Source of the DNA: Acinetobacter nosocomialis
Lineage (GTDB): Bacteria > Pseudomonadota > Gammaproteobacteria > Pseudomonadales > Moraxellaceae
Reading direction: 5' to 3'
Length of the DNA stretch: 64,000 bases
NCBI GenBank assembly: GCA_025736915.1
Contig: CP107049.1
Location: 2,480,001-2,544,000 of the forward strand
Of the stretch, positions 6,531-16,118 are shown in pieces. The notes beneath the pieces are model-generated. The model was not told the origin of the DNA. It saw nothing but the letters and a program-made list of their open reading frames with translations, and searched no databases. Both the position numbers and the translations under genes were made by a program. Each line of letters starts with the position of its first letter. The stretch's first letter is position 1.

Positions 6531-8819
6531 TTAGTATTTAAAGTTAATGGCTAAAACGGCGTTACGACCATTGCCTTCAAATGCATAGTGAGCCGGGTGA
6601 GCACTTGTAAAATAGCGTTTATCAGAAATGTTATTGATATTAAGCTGTAAGTTTACGTTCTTGTTGACATCGTATTTAGCCATAGCATTGTAAATGGTAT
6701 AAGTTGGCAAATATTTGTCTTCAAGCATTGTTGCGCCAGTATTTGTATTGGTAAATACTTTATCGCGGTATTCGGCACCAGCACCTAGAGTTAACTTAGG
6801 TAGTACTCGATAAGTAGACCACAATGTCGCACTATTTTTAGCGACGAATGGGAGCGGTTTACCTTCTTGTGCAACTGCGTTATAAGCCGCTTTTGTCAAT
6901 TCACTATCTAAATAGCTATAACCCGCAGAAACTTCCCATTTGTCGGTTACTTTACCGTTGAACCCGACTTCGAAGCCATCAACTTTACTTTCACCAGCAT
7001 TGGTTGTGGTATTGGCATCAATAGCGATACGAGTATTTTGTTTCTCGGTACGGAAAATAGCAGCAGTTAAGTTTGCACGATTATTGAATAGATCCCATTT
7101 AGTACCAACTTCGAAAGTACGTGCTTTTTCTGGAGATAAATCATTTGCTTGTTGAGAAGAAGTGGATAAGGCATCTGCACCATCACCTTGGTCTACCCCA
7201 ACCGGATTTGCAGAAGTTGCGAAACTTGCATAGATACTGCCATTTTCAGTTGGTTTATAAACTAAACCAGCTTGATAAGAGAAGTAGTCACTATCATTTT
7301 CGAATTTTTGACCAGCTGCAATACTTATGTCATTTGTGTAGTTGCCGCTCGTACTTGTTTTATCGATATCTTTAACAGTTTTATAAATATTTTTATTATA
7401 TTTACGTTCAGTTTCGAATTTATCCCAACGTATACCTAAATTTAAAAGCCATTGTGGATTAAATTCGATGCTATCTAAAGCATAAAGAGAAACAGTACGG
7501 CTGCGAGTTGTATACTGATTTTTGATGCTGCCTAAAGTATCAGTAAATGCTCCATTCATTGGGTTGTTGACTGAAGTACACCAGCCATTCGAAAGAGCAC
7601 TGCTTACAGGACAACTGGTGTTATGGACTGTAGATGTTGTGCCAGAGGCATCAGTAAACGTATAAACCCCTTGATTTGATTGTTGGTAGCTCCACTCGGC
7701 ACCTGTATTAAAAGAGTGTTTAAGAGTACCAGTATTGAATTTACCTTTTAATGCAAGCTGATCGCTATAAGCATCTGTGTCTACAATCCGACTTAAAGCA
7801 CGACGTGAAATAGTACCGTTTTTCGTTACATTACCTTTTGAGTCATCTGCATTGGTATAGATGTAATCTGATTTAGATTTTGTGTAAGACATCGTATTTG
7901 ATAATGTTAAATCATCAGCGAGATCATGTTCTAATTTAAACGTACCGATATGGTTTTCACGTTTATCAAAATCACGAGCTTTCCAACCGTAATACATGCC
8001 TTGTTTTACATCAATTGGTTTCCCACCAACAGGAAGGAATGGAATACCTGCATCTGGTTCATCATTACTACGTAAATAGTAGTAGCTCAATGTTCCTCGA
8101 GTTGCTGTATCTAGGCCAAATGCAAGACTTGAAGCAATACCAGCACGAGCATATTCAGCACCATCATTTGAACCAGCTTTTTCGTTTTCATGGCCCATAA
8201 CTACAACTCGGCCAGCAACACCATTACCAAAGTCTTTGTTTGCATCAAGTTGGATATGGCGATAGTTATCGGTACCACCTTGAACACTACCTTGGTAAAC
8301 ATCACCTTCATGAGCAACTTTAGGAATCAGATTAATGCTGCCTCCAACACCACCGCCGCCGCCAAGAGCTGAAGAAGATCCTTTAATGACTTCAACTTGC
8401 TCGATAGCAAACATGTCACGATTTTGAGAAGTTGAATTACGAACACCATCGACGTAGACAGAGGATTGAGCGCTATAGCCACGAATATATGGCATATCGG
8501 TAAATGGGGTACCGCCTTCACCTGCACCTAAAGTAATACCTGGTTCATAGCGTAAAGCTTCGAGTAGGGTGTTCGAGTTTGAATCTTTAATTAATTTTTG
8601 AGAAAGAATAGAAACGGATTTTGGAGTATCTAAAAGGGGAGCAACTAATTTTGAATTTGCCGACTCATCTACTTTTAAAGATTCTTCGTGAGTTGCTTGA
8701 GTATGAATGGTTGGTAGTTGTGAAACAGTTTCTTGTGCCATTGCAGTTGTTGCAATCATAGAAAGGGATGATGCGATTGCAGATGAAACAATTTTTTTAC
8801 GTGTTCTAATCAATGACAT
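6531..8819 (-). CDS. piuA: TonB-dependent siderophore receptor, PiuA type
   Basis: An outer membrane ferric-siderophore receptor of 762 residues. A signal peptide (about 1-28, ending TTAMA-Q) precedes the plug domain, which contains DTPKSVSILS and YIRGYSAQSSVYVDG, and the 22-strand barrel ends in an aromatic residue (INFKY). Two cysteines around residues 400-412 probably form a disulfide in an extracellular loop. Similarity to the PiuA/Fiu catecholate receptor group and the neighbouring PiuC hydroxylase support the name. In Acinetobacter and Pseudomonas this receptor type is known as an uptake route for siderophore-conjugated beta-lactams. A Fur-box-like sequence lies about 34 bases upstream. 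Confidence 0.88.
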   Translation of the reverse strand: MSLIRTRKKIVSSAIASSLSMIATTAMAQETVSQLPTIHTQATHEESLKVDESANSKLVAPLLDTPKSVSILSQKLIKDSNSNTLLEALRYEPGITLGAGEGGTPFTDMPYIRGYSAQSSVYVDGVRNSTSQNRDMFAIEQVEVIKGSSSALGGGGGVGGSINLIPKVAHEGDVYQGSVQGGTDNYRHIQLDANKDFGNGVAGRVVVMGHENEKAGSNDGAEYARAGIASSLAFGLDTATRGTLSYYYLRSNDEPDAGIPFLPVGGKPIDVKQGMYYGWKARDFDKRENHIGTFKLEHDLADDLTLSNTMSYTKSKSDYIYTNADDSKGNVTKNGTISRRALSRIVDTDAYSDQLALKGKFNTGTLKHSFNTGAEWSYQQSNQGVYTFTDASGTTSTVHNTSCPVSSALSNGWCTSVNNPMNGAFTDTLGSIKNQYTTRSRTVSLYALDSIEFNPQWLLNLGIRWDKFETERKYNKNIYKTVKDIDKTSTSGNYTNDISIAAGQKFENDSDYFSYQAGLVYKPTENGSIYASFATSANPVGVDQGDGADALSTSSQQANDLSPEKARTFEVGTKWDLFNNRANLTAAIFRTEKQNTRIAIDANTTTNAGESKVDGFEVGFNGKVTDKWEVSAGYSYLDSELTKAAYNAVAQEGKPLPFVAKNSATLWSTYRVLPKLTLGAGAEYRDKVFTNTNTGATMLEDKYLPTYTIYNAMAKYDVNKNVNLQLNINNISDKRYFTSAHPAHYAFEGNGRNAVLAINFKY

Positions 8820-8852
8820 GACTTTCAGGACTTAAATATAAAACGTTATGCG

Positions 8853-8871
8853 AATAATAATAATTCTTATT
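8853..8871. promoter_or_regulatory. Fur-box-like site upstream of piuA
   Basis: The 19 bases read as AATAAT, AATAAT, T, CTTATT, matching 14 of 19 positions of the consensus GATAAT-GATAAT-C-ATTATC. It is 34-52 bases upstream of the receptor start, where a promoter would be. Iron-responsive repression by Fur is therefore likely. Confidence 0.6.
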
Positions 8872-9153
8872 TATATGTACAGTTTGTGTTAATTGGATTT
8901 GCCAATTGAATTATGAAGAAAAAGTGAATGATTGAATGATGAATTGTACTTTTATTTAGCTAATCTACTGATTCTTAGTAATTGTTTGTAAAAGCGATTA
9001 AATTTAGATTTTGATTGTAATTTTAGATTTATGAAGCATAACTAAAAAATTACTTTGGCTTAAGGTTGAGTTAAAAAAAATTAAAAAATCATAAAATTAT
9101 TGTGAAATTTACTGAAAAAACGGCCTTCAATTTACTGATCTGATCGGTTAATT

Positions 9154-9181
9154 TTGTATATCTTGAAAGTTGTCATATAAT
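9154..9181 (+). promoter_or_regulatory. sigma70-type promoter of tig
   Basis: TTGTAT (9154-9159) and a perfect TATAAT (9176-9181) are separated by 16 bases, 52 bases upstream of the trigger factor start. Confidence 0.6.
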
Positions 9182-9233
9182 ACAGCACTTTTTTAAAAAC
9201 TGTTCCTACTAACTAATTTTTATCGAGGAAGCC

Positions 9234-10568
9234 ATGCAAGTAACGACTGAAGCGGTTTCGGGCGTTGCCCGTCGTTTAAATGTTTCTGTACCGACGAGCC
9301 GTATTAACGAGCAATTTGAAGCTCGTTTGAAGCGCACTGCCAAAACTGTGAAGATCAACGGCTTCCGTCCGGGCAAAGTACCTGCAAACGTTGTTCGTCG
9401 CGAATACGGTGCAAGTATTTATCAAGAAGTTGTGAATGACATCATTCGTGACAGCGTATTCGAAGCAATTCAACAAGAAAAAATCAATGCGGTAGGTATG
9501 CCGAACATTGAGAAAGTTGAACATAAAGAAGATGCTTTAGTTTTTGAAGCAACTGTAGAAGTTTATCCTGAAGTTGAAGTAAAAGCATTTGACGGCTTAG
9601 AAGTTGAGCGTAAAACAGCTGAAATTAAAGACGCTGACGTTGACACTATGATCGAAAACTTGCAAAAACAACGTCAAACTTGGGCTGTAACCAAGGGTAT
9701 GGCGAAAAAAGACATGCAAGTGACTTTTGACTTCGAAGGTTCTATCGACGGTGAGAAGTTCGAAGGCGGTTCTGCTGAAGACTTTAAACTTGTGTTAGGT
9801 TCAGGTCGTATGATTCCTGGCTTCGAAGACGGCATCGTTGGCATGAAAGCTGGTGAAGAGAAAGTAATTGATGTGACTTTCCCTGAAGATTACCAAGCTG
9901 AAAACTTAGCTGGTAAAGCAGCTCAATTCAAAATCACTGTGAAGCAAGTTGAAAAACCTAAACTTCCAGAGATTGATGCTGAATTCTTAAAAATCTTCGG
10001 TGTTACTGAAGAAGAAGGCGTTGAAAAATTAAAAGCTGACGTTCGTAAAAACATGGAACGTGAAGTTCGCAATGGTTTACGTAACCAAGTTAAACAAGCT
10101 GCATTTGATGCTCTTGTTGCTGCTAACGAAGTTGAAGTTCCAGCTGCAATGGTTGCTCAAGAAATTGACCGTCAACGTCAACAAATGGTTCAACAGTTCA
10201 CTCAACAATTTGGTGGTGCTGGTGCTCAATCTTTTGACAAGAGCATGCTTCCTGACGAATTGTTCAAAGAACAAGCAGAGCGTTCTGTTAAACTTGGCGT
10301 ATTAGTAAGCAAAGTTTTAGCTGATGCTAAACTTGAAGTTGACCAATCACGTGTTGATGCTTACATCGACGACATGGCTTCTTCTTATGAAGATCCAACT
10401 GAAGTGATCGAATACTTCAAAAACGACGCTCAACAACGTGCTCAAATCGAAGCTGTTGTATTAGAAGATCAAGTTGTTGATCACATCTTAGCTGCTGCTA
10501 AAGTGACTGACAAAGCAGTATCTTACGAAGACTTGTTGAAAGAACAACAAGCTCGCCGTATGGGCTAA
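9234..10568 (+). CDS. tig: Trigger factor, ribosome-associated chaperone and prolyl isomerase
   Basis: The protein binds the ribosome exit tunnel at L23 and shelters nascent chains. It has 444 residues in the family order. The N-terminal ribosome-binding domain carries the signature NGFRPGKVP near residues 42-50. A FKBP-type PPIase domain follows (about 155-245, with [17 protein letters not shown]). The rest is the alpha-helical C-terminal chaperone domain. The gene precedes clpP and clpX, the standard order tig-clpP-clpX, but a strong terminator separates them. Confidence 0.97.
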   Translation: MQVTTEAVSGVARRLNVSVPTSRINEQFEARLKRTAKTVKINGFRPGKVPANVVRREYGASIYQEVVNDIIRDSVFEAIQQEKINAVGMPNIEKVEHKEDALVFEATVEVYPEVEVKAFDGLEVERKTAEIKDADVDTMIENLQKQRQTWAVTKGMAKKDMQVTFDFEGSIDGEKFEGGSAEDFKLVLGSGRMIPGFEDGIVGMKAGEEKVIDVTFPEDYQAENLAGKAAQFKITVKQVEKPKLPEIDAEFLKIFGVTEEEGVEKLKADVRKNMEREVRNGLRNQVKQAAFDALVAANEVEVPAAMVAQEIDRQRQQMVQQFTQQFGGAGAQSFDKSMLPDELFKEQAERSVKLGVLVSKVLADAKLEVDQSRVDAYIDDMASSYEDPTEVIEYFKNDAQQRAQIEAVVLEDQVVDHILAAAKVTDKAVSYEDLLKEQQARRMG

Positions 10569-10585
10569 TCTTTTGAGAAGTCAGG

Positions 10586-10609
10586 AAAAGGCGCTTTAGG
10601 CGCCTTTTT
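10586..10609 (+). terminator. Terminator of tig
   Basis: AAAAGGCGC and GCGCCTTTTT flank a short TTTAG loop, immediately downstream of the tig stop. Confidence 0.9.
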
Positions 10610-10761
10610 CATTTTTAGGTATGTGGTTAATTTGAGTACGTCATTAAGTACTTAGGTATAAATAATATAATATTTCAGTGCGAACCTTTTGCAATTTGAG
10701 AAATTATCCCGCATATTGTTGCCATAGGTTAAGTCACAAAAAATTTAGGAATAAATAACGT

Positions 10762-11367
10762 ATGTATGTTCCAACAATTGAAAATGCTTTAGTTCCTGTT
10801 GTGGTTGAACAATCTTCTCGCGGCGAACGTTCTTTTGATATTTATTCACGACTTTTACGTGAGCGCGTCATTTTTCTAACTGGTGAAGTTGAAGACAACA
10901 TGGCAAATTTGATTGTTGCTCAAATGTTGTTCTTAGAAGCTGAAAACCCAGATAAAGATATCCATCTTTATATTAACTCACCAGGTGGTTCAGTCACTGC
11001 TGGTATGGCGATTTATGACACGATGCAATTTATCAAACCTGATGTAGTGACATACTGTATGGGGCAGGCTGCATCTATGGGCGCATTCTTATTAAATGCT
11101 GGTGCTAAAGGTAAACGCTATTGCCTTGAAAATGCTCGTGTAATGATTCACCAACCATTAGGTGGATTCCGTGGTCAGGCATCAGACATTGAAATTCACG
11201 CACGTGAAATTCTATTTATTAAAGAACGCTTGAATCGTTTGATGGCAGAACATAGTGGTCAAGACTATGACACGATTGCTCGTGATACCGATCGTGATAA
11301 CTTTATGACTGCACAAGCAGCAAAAGAATATGGCTTAGTCGATCAGGTATTAAGTAAGCGTCCATAA
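10762..11367 (+). CDS. clpP: ATP-dependent Clp protease proteolytic subunit ClpP
   Basis: The serine peptidase forms tetradecameric barrels that degrade proteins unfolded by ClpX or ClpA. The 201-residue sequence contains the catalytic triad: S105 in [10 protein letters not shown]130 in VMIHQP and D179 in DRDNFM. The oxyanion region [10 protein letters not shown] is at 72-81. The N-terminal propeptide is short. It is transcribed after tig and about 100 bases before clpX. Confidence 0.97.
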   Translation: MYVPTIENALVPVVVEQSSRGERSFDIYSRLLRERVIFLTGEVEDNMANLIVAQMLFLEAENPDKDIHLYINSPGGSVTAGMAIYDTMQFIKPDVVTYCMGQAASMGAFLLNAGAKGKRYCLENARVMIHQPLGGFRGQASDIEIHAREILFIKERLNRLMAEHSGQDYDTIARDTDRDNFMTAQAAKEYGLVDQVLSKRP

Positions 11368-11468
11368 GGGGAGTTTTTAAGTGGCTTGAGTTGTTAGAAA
11401 ACGCCTCCATATAGTCATTTAACCCTATCGCTTGCCCTCATATTTAAGATTCTATTTGTGGAGAGAAT

Positions 11469-12782
11469 ATGTCCGAACATCCTCAAGGACAAAAACATTG
11501 TTCATTTTGCGGTAAAACGCAGTCTGAAGTCGGGAAACTGATTGCGGGCGAGGACGCATATATTTGTAATGAGTGTGTAGATGTCTGCTTAGACCTTGTA
11601 CAAACCAGCCAACAGGTTGAAGCAGGTGACTGGGCGAGCAAGGCATTGCCAAAACCACATGAAATACGTGCTGCGCTTGATCAATATGTGATTGGTCAGG
11701 ATCTTGCCAAAAAGACATTATCTGTTGCCGTTTATAACCATTATAAGCGTTTGAAAGTCGGGCAATCTGGTCATGTGTCTAAAGATGTGGAAATTGCTAA
11801 AAGTAACATTCTACTGATTGGGCCTACCGGTTCAGGTAAAACATTACTTGCTCAAACATTGGCTCGTTTATTAGATGTTCCGTTTGCTATGGCAGATGCG
11901 ACTACTTTAACTGAAGCGGGTTATGTCGGCGAAGACGTTGAAAATATTGTACAAAAGCTTTTGCAAAAAGCAGATTACGACGTAGATAAAGCTCAAAAGG
12001 GCATTATCTATATCGATGAAATCGACAAGATTACACGTAAATCGGAAAATCCGTCGATTACTCGTGACGTTTCTGGTGAAGGTGTACAACAAGCATTGCT
12101 TAAGATGATTGAAGGTACAGTAGCTTCAATTCCACCACAAGGTGGACGTAAGCATCCGCAGCAAGAGTTCATTCAAATTGATACCTCAAATATCTTATTT
12201 ATTTGTGGTGGTGCATTTGCTGGACTGGAAAAAATTGTACAACAACGCCAAGAGAAAGGCGGAATTGGCTTTACAGCTGACGTGAAGAAAAAAGATGAAA
12301 GCAAGAAAATTGCTGAATTGTTCCGTCAAGTTGAGCCGACTGACTTAGTAAAATTTGGTTTAATTCCAGAGTTTATTGGTCGTTTACCAGTCATTGCGAC
12401 GCTTGAAGAGCTTGATGAAGAAGCATTAATGCAAATTTTGACAGAACCAAAAAATGCATTAACTCGCCAATATCAATACTTGTTCAACATGGAAAATGTG
12501 GACCTTGTATTTGAAGATTCAGCTTTACGTGCAGTTGCTAAGCGAGCGCTTGAGCGTAATACCGGAGCTCGTGGCCTACGTTCGATTTTGGAAAATGTTT
12601 TACTTGAAACAATGTATGACTTACCAAGTCGTACAGATGTCGGAACAGTTTTCATTAATGAAGCAGTCATTAATGGTGAAGCTGAACCTGTTTACAAGCC
12701 AGAACGCCAGCCTAAAGAAGCAGTAACTCATGAAAGTATTGCTAAGGCAGATTTAAAAGTAATTGATTCGAAGTCTGCTTAG
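11469..12782 (+). CDS. clpX: ATP-dependent Clp protease ATP-binding subunit ClpX
   Basis: This AAA+ unfoldase of 437 residues recognises substrates such as ssrA-tagged proteins and feeds them to ClpP. The N-terminal zinc-binding domain has CSFC and CNEC cysteine pairs (about residues 12-37). The AAA domain has Walker A GPTGSGKT near 120 and Walker B YIDEID near 180. Arginine-finger and sensor regions are present toward the C-terminus ([10 protein letters not shown]). A GGAGAG site precedes the ATG. A strong terminator follows. Confidence 0.97.
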   Translation: MSEHPQGQKHCSFCGKTQSEVGKLIAGEDAYICNECVDVCLDLVQTSQQVEAGDWASKALPKPHEIRAALDQYVIGQDLAKKTLSVAVYNHYKRLKVGQSGHVSKDVEIAKSNILLIGPTGSGKTLLAQTLARLLDVPFAMADATTLTEAGYVGEDVENIVQKLLQKADYDVDKAQKGIIYIDEIDKITRKSENPSITRDVSGEGVQQALLKMIEGTVASIPPQGGRKHPQQEFIQIDTSNILFICGGAFAGLEKIVQQRQEKGGIGFTADVKKKDESKKIAELFRQVEPTDLVKFGLIPEFIGRLPVIATLEELDEEALMQILTEPKNALTRQYQYLFNMENVDLVFEDSALRAVAKRALERNTGARGLRSILENVLLETMYDLPSRTDVGTVFINEAVINGEAEPVYKPERQPKEAVTHESIAKADLKVIDSKSA

Positions 12783-12795
12783 ATTTCATTCATCT

Positions 12796-12833
12796 AAAAA
12801 GCATGAATCGCGTGAGTGATTCATGCTTTTTTT
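12796..12833 (+). terminator. Terminator of clpX
   Basis: AAAAAGCATGAATC and GATTCATGCTTTTTTT form a long stem over an 8-base loop, just after the clpX stop. Confidence 0.9.
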
Positions 12834-12929
12834 GTTTTCAATTCATGTAGGTGGTGTTAATCTAAAAAAACAAAATACGCATAGTTTTGCGATATAGAAA
12901 AATCAAAAGAAAACGCTTTGAGGGATGTC

Positions 12930-13646
12930 ATGCGTTATTTAATTATTGCATTAAGTTGTACCGCATTACTTGTGGGTTGCCAAAGTTCATCACACTTAGC
13001 AAAAAATTCAGGTGAGCTGACTGCGACTTTACCTAAAGTTGATGTAGATAAAGCACCCGGTGTATTTGATCAATACCATGTGGGTGGTTTTAGCATGGGT
13101 GGATGGGTGAACCAGAAACTAGGTCAGACATTTGTACCGATTAAACCGCAAAATGAACATGCAGCAGTAGTATATCTCTATCGGCCAGATACCAAATGGA
13201 ACCGTCAGGAAATTGCAGCAATCAATTTGTTTGTAAATGGCAAACGAATTCCAAGCTTATTACATAACCACTATTACTGGATTGAACTGCCAGCAGGAAG
13301 TTATCGTATTTCTGCAAGTCGGCCTTTATTAGGTATTCATTTCCAAGAGCCAAAATATATTGATATTACGGTCGATGCAGGAACATCTTATTATTTAAAA
13401 TATGATGAAGAAAATAAAATGGACCGTGGTGAACACACTGGCCCATTTATGTTAATGCAAGAAAATATCGGACGTAGAGAGATTGCTTTTACTGAGCTTA
13501 AATCTTCTAGCTACAATTTTGTTGCTGAAGATACTTCAGGAAAAATACGTCATAAACCGCAAGAGCTAAAACCAGCTAAATATGATGAGAAGTCAGATGT
13601 TCATCTGATTAAACCATTTAAGTTGTGGAACCCTTTAACGTGGTAA
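12930..13646 (+). CDS. DUF2846-type lipoprotein
   Basis: The 238-residue product has a lipoprotein signal peptide with lipobox LLVGC (Cys17). The body includes VVYLYRPDTKWNRQEIA and NHYYWIELPAGSYRISA, the pattern of DUF2846-like envelope proteins, in which a beta-sandwich domain reads as a structural module. No enzymatic residues are evident and the function is unknown. I chose ATG at 12930 because GAGGG precedes it closely; a TTG in frame at 12918 is less likely. It lies alone after the clpX terminator and is convergent with the next gene. Confidence 0.75.
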   Translation: MRYLIIALSCTALLVGCQSSSHLAKNSGELTATLPKVDVDKAPGVFDQYHVGGFSMGGWVNQKLGQTFVPIKPQNEHAAVVYLYRPDTKWNRQEIAAINLFVNGKRIPSLLHNHYYWIELPAGSYRISASRPLLGIHFQEPKYIDITVDAGTSYYLKYDEENKMDRGEHTGPFMLMQENIGRREIAFTELKSSSYNFVAEDTSGKIRHKPQELKPAKYDEKSDVHLIKPFKLWNPLTW

Positions 13647-13658
13647 TGACCTACAAAG

Positions 13659-13688
13659 GATAAAGAAAAGTTAAGACTTTTCTTTATC
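13659..13688. terminator. AT-rich hairpin between convergent genes
   Basis: GATAAAGAAAAGT (13659-13671) and ACTTTTCTTTATC (13676-13688) pair perfectly over a 4-base loop. It overlaps the last codons of the minus-strand DUF2059 gene and may terminate the lipoprotein gene from the other side. GC content is low, so efficiency is uncertain. Confidence 0.5.
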
Positions 13689-14225
13689 TTTCATCAATGG
13701 CGCAATAATTTTAAGCATCTCTTCTTGCATGTGATCACGTGCTTTAGGGTCATTAAAGGTTTGTTGACCCAGCTCCATCATATATTCTGAAATTTGTCCC
13801 ATAATCTGTACGTTTTTACGCGTAATCGATTGGCCTTCTGGGGTTTTCAAAAATTTCAGATTTGCCTGAACTTCTTCTTCAGTATATGTCTTTAAATAAA
13901 TATCTTGTAAGGCTTGCGTAGTTTTTGGGCTACTAATGAGCTGGTTACTCGAATTTTTTAAAAGTAAGCCTAACTTTTTCGCTGCCTCTTTTTCTTTCGG
14001 GCCTAAAGTTTTGATGCCCGTAATATTAGTGATGATCTGTTCAGCTTGTTGATCATAATAAGGCGTTAATTCATTAATTGATTCTTTAAGCAAATAATCA
14101 ATTTGGCTCATTTGCATGAGTTCTTTCACTGAACTTAATTTGGCAGGAGAAGCAAATAAGCTTGTTGTAATACAGCTTAGGCAGAGGCTGATTGAGAGAT
14201 TTTTAAGAATAGGGCGGATAGTCAT
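13671..14225 (-). CDS. DUF2059 domain periplasmic protein
   Basis: Starting at ATG 14225 the 184-residue product begins with a signal peptide (MTIRPILKNLSISLCLSCIT, ending near LFASPA). The mature part is helical and carries the DUF2059 layout: an N-terminal MQMSQIDYLL region and a C-terminal block with EEEVQANLKFLKTPEGQSI and VQIMGQISEYM. DUF2059 proteins are exported and of unknown function. An in-frame ATG at 14291 would add residues ahead of the signal peptide and is unlikely. No operon partner is evident. Confidence 0.78.
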   Translation of the reverse strand: MTIRPILKNLSISLCLSCITTSLFASPAKLSSVKELMQMSQIDYLLKESINELTPYYDQQAEQIITNITGIKTLGPKEKEAAKKLGLLLKNSSNQLISSPKTTQALQDIYLKTYTEEEVQANLKFLKTPEGQSITRKNVQIMGQISEYMMELGQQTFNDPKARDHMQEEMLKIIAPLMKDKEKS

Positions 14226-14333
14226 GAAATGACCTATATGCAGTTTATGGCGGGTGGGTGTATTTATTAATAGCACAGATTGGTGTATCAATTGTTACAA
14301 TTCTTTTCAATTTCCAAAAAAATTATAAGGCAT

Positions 14334-14362
14334 AAAAAAAGCACCGAATTCGGTGCTTTTCT
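14334..14362. terminator. Bidirectional-looking terminator downstream of fumA
   Basis: The palindrome GCACCGAATTCGGTGC (14341-14356) is flanked by seven A on the left and four T on the right. It lies directly after the fumA stop and can end minus-strand transcription. Confidence 0.85.
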
Positions 14363-14365
14363 TGA

Positions 14366-15892
14366 TTAGCCTGCTGCGGCATCGATTACTGGAATTTTTC
14401 CAATTTTCGCTTGCCAGATTTTTGGAGCCACTGCGTGAATTGATGTACCGTTTACATCAACCGCTACAGATACAGGCATATCTTCAACTACAAATTTGTA
14501 GATTGCTTCCATACCTAAGTCAGCGAAGGCAACAACTTCAGCTTCACGAACAGCTTTAGATACGAGGTAAGCTGCACCACCAACTGCCATGAGGTAAGTT
14601 GCTTTGTTGTCTTTGATTGCTTCAATTGCTGTTGGACCACGGTCAGCTTTACCAATCATACCGAATAGACCAGTATGCTCGAGTACTTTACGTGTGAATT
14701 TGTCCATACGTGTTGCAGTTGTAGGACCAGCAGGACCAACAACTTCATCACCCACTGGATCAACAGGACCAACGTAGTAAATGAATTTACCTTTAAGATC
14801 AACTGGTAATTCTTCACCATTGTCGATCATTTCAACCATACGTTTGTGCGCCGCATCACGACCTGTGTACATTGTACCGCTAAGAAGTAAAGTGTCGCCT
14901 GGTTTCCAAGAATCCATTTCTTCTTGAGTAATGGTATCAAGGTTTACACGTTTAGACTGTGAAGAGTCCCAAGTTACTGATGGGTAGTCTTCAAGTTTTG
15001 GTGCTTGAATATGAGCTACGCCTGAACCATCAAGCTGGAAGTGAGCATGGCGAGTCGCAGCACAGTTCGGAATCATACCAACTGGTTTACCAGCAGCATG
15101 ACATGGATAATCTTTGATTTTAATATCAAGAACAGTCGTTAAACCACCAAGACCTTGTGCACCAATACCAAGAGCATTTACTTTCTCAAAGATTTCGATA
15201 CGAAGTTCTTCGATTTTGTTTTCTGGTCCACGGCGAAGTAATTCGTCCATGTTGATTTCTTCCATGAGTGCTTCTTTCGCAAGCATCATGGCTTTTTCAG
15301 CAGTACCACCAATACCGATACCGAGCATACCAGGAGGACACCAACCTGCACCCATAGTTGGAACAGTTTTAAGAACCCAGTCAACAATCGAGTCAGATGG
15401 GTTAAGCATAGCAAGTTTAGATTTGTTTTCTGAACCGCCACCTTTCGCAGCAACAGTAATATCTACTTTGTTACCCGGTACGAGTTTGTAGTGAATAACA
15501 GCAGGGGTGTTGTCTTTTGTATTTTTACGACCGAATGCAGGGTCAGCAAGTACAGATGCACGAAGAACGTTGCTGTTTTCAAGGTAACCTTGGCGAACAC
15601 CTTCATTTACTGCATCGTCTAAGCTCATTGTTAAATCGAATTTAACATCTAAGCCCACTTCAAGGAAAACGTTAACAATACCAGTATCTTGGCAAATTGG
15701 ACGATGACCTTCCGCACACATGCGAGAGTTAATTAAAATCTGTGCAATTGCATCCTTTGCAGCTTTGTTTTCTTCGCGATCATAAGCACGGCTCATCGCT
15801 TGGATAAAGTCTTGCGGGTGATAGTACGAAATAAACTGTAGGGCGTCCTTGATTGATGTAATCAAGTCATCTTGTTTGATAATCGTTGTCAT
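14366..15892 (-). CDS. fumA: Class I fumarate hydratase (iron-sulfur)
   Basis: The enzyme interconverts fumarate and malate in the TCA cycle using an oxygen-sensitive 4Fe-4S cluster. The 508-residue chain contains the N-terminal alpha domain (RPICQDTGIVNVFLEVG, with a cluster cysteine) and the C-terminal beta domain (LSGTMYTGRDAAHKRM, VGPAGPTTATRMDKF), fused as in FumA/FumB of enterics. A cysteine in GWCPPGMLGIGIGG and one in MIPNCAATRH complete the expected cluster ligands. ATG at 15892 has an AAGAGA site. It is monocistronic. Confidence 0.94.
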   Translation of the reverse strand: MTTIIKQDDLITSIKDALQFISYYHPQDFIQAMSRAYDREENKAAKDAIAQILINSRMCAEGHRPICQDTGIVNVFLEVGLDVKFDLTMSLDDAVNEGVRQGYLENSNVLRASVLADPAFGRKNTKDNTPAVIHYKLVPGNKVDITVAAKGGGSENKSKLAMLNPSDSIVDWVLKTVPTMGAGWCPPGMLGIGIGGTAEKAMMLAKEALMEEINMDELLRRGPENKIEELRIEIFEKVNALGIGAQGLGGLTTVLDIKIKDYPCHAAGKPVGMIPNCAATRHAHFQLDGSGVAHIQAPKLEDYPSVTWDSSQSKRVNLDTITQEEMDSWKPGDTLLLSGTMYTGRDAAHKRMVEMIDNGEELPVDLKGKFIYYVGPVDPVGDEVVGPAGPTTATRMDKFTRKVLEHTGLFGMIGKADRGPTAIEAIKDNKATYLMAVGGAAYLVSKAVREAEVVAFADLGMEAIYKFVVEDMPVSVAVDVNGTSIHAVAPKIWQAKIGKIPVIDAAAG

Positions 15893-15933
15893 ACCAAAAA
15901 ATCTCTTGAGCGGGCTGTTAGCTAGCGGGCTAA

Positions 15934-15939
15934 ATTATA
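15934..15939 (-). promoter_or_regulatory. Candidate -10 element of fumA
   Basis: On the minus strand TATAAT lies about 42 bases upstream of the fumA start. No good -35 is present at the expected distance. The octamer AGCGGGCT occurs twice between this element and the start codon. Confidence 0.4.
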
Positions 15940-16055
15940 TGACAAAAACACAATCTTGTGGGGGATTGGTTGATCTTTTGACCGAAAGTCGAATAAGACC
16001 AATGCTAAGTGATTTAAAACTAAGAACAACCAACTGCTAAGGCAGTTATTTGAGA

Positions 16056-16089
16056 ATAAAAAAAGCCATTTGAGCGGACATCAAATGGC
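16056..16089 (-). terminator. Terminator of pta
   Basis: GCCATTTGA (16065-16073) and TCAAATGGC (16081-16089) form a 9-bp stem; on the minus strand it is followed by TTTTTTT. It lies about 30 bases past the pta stop. Confidence 0.9.
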
Positions 16090-16118
16090 GAGAGGTAGAA
16101 AAGATTAAATGATATTAA

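Larger units (their letters stand above)
8820..9233. other. Divergent intergenic region between piuA and tig
   Basis: The stretch holds no ORF. At its left end is a Fur-box-like sequence for the receptor gene; at its right end is the tig promoter. The middle (about 8900-9110) is very AT-rich with oligo-A tracts and no recognised signal. Confidence 0.6.

Noticed and set aside
15114..15491. Plus-strand ORF of 125 codons within fumA
   Set aside because: It is a shadow of the conserved fumarase frame, serine/isoleucine-rich and with no family resemblance.
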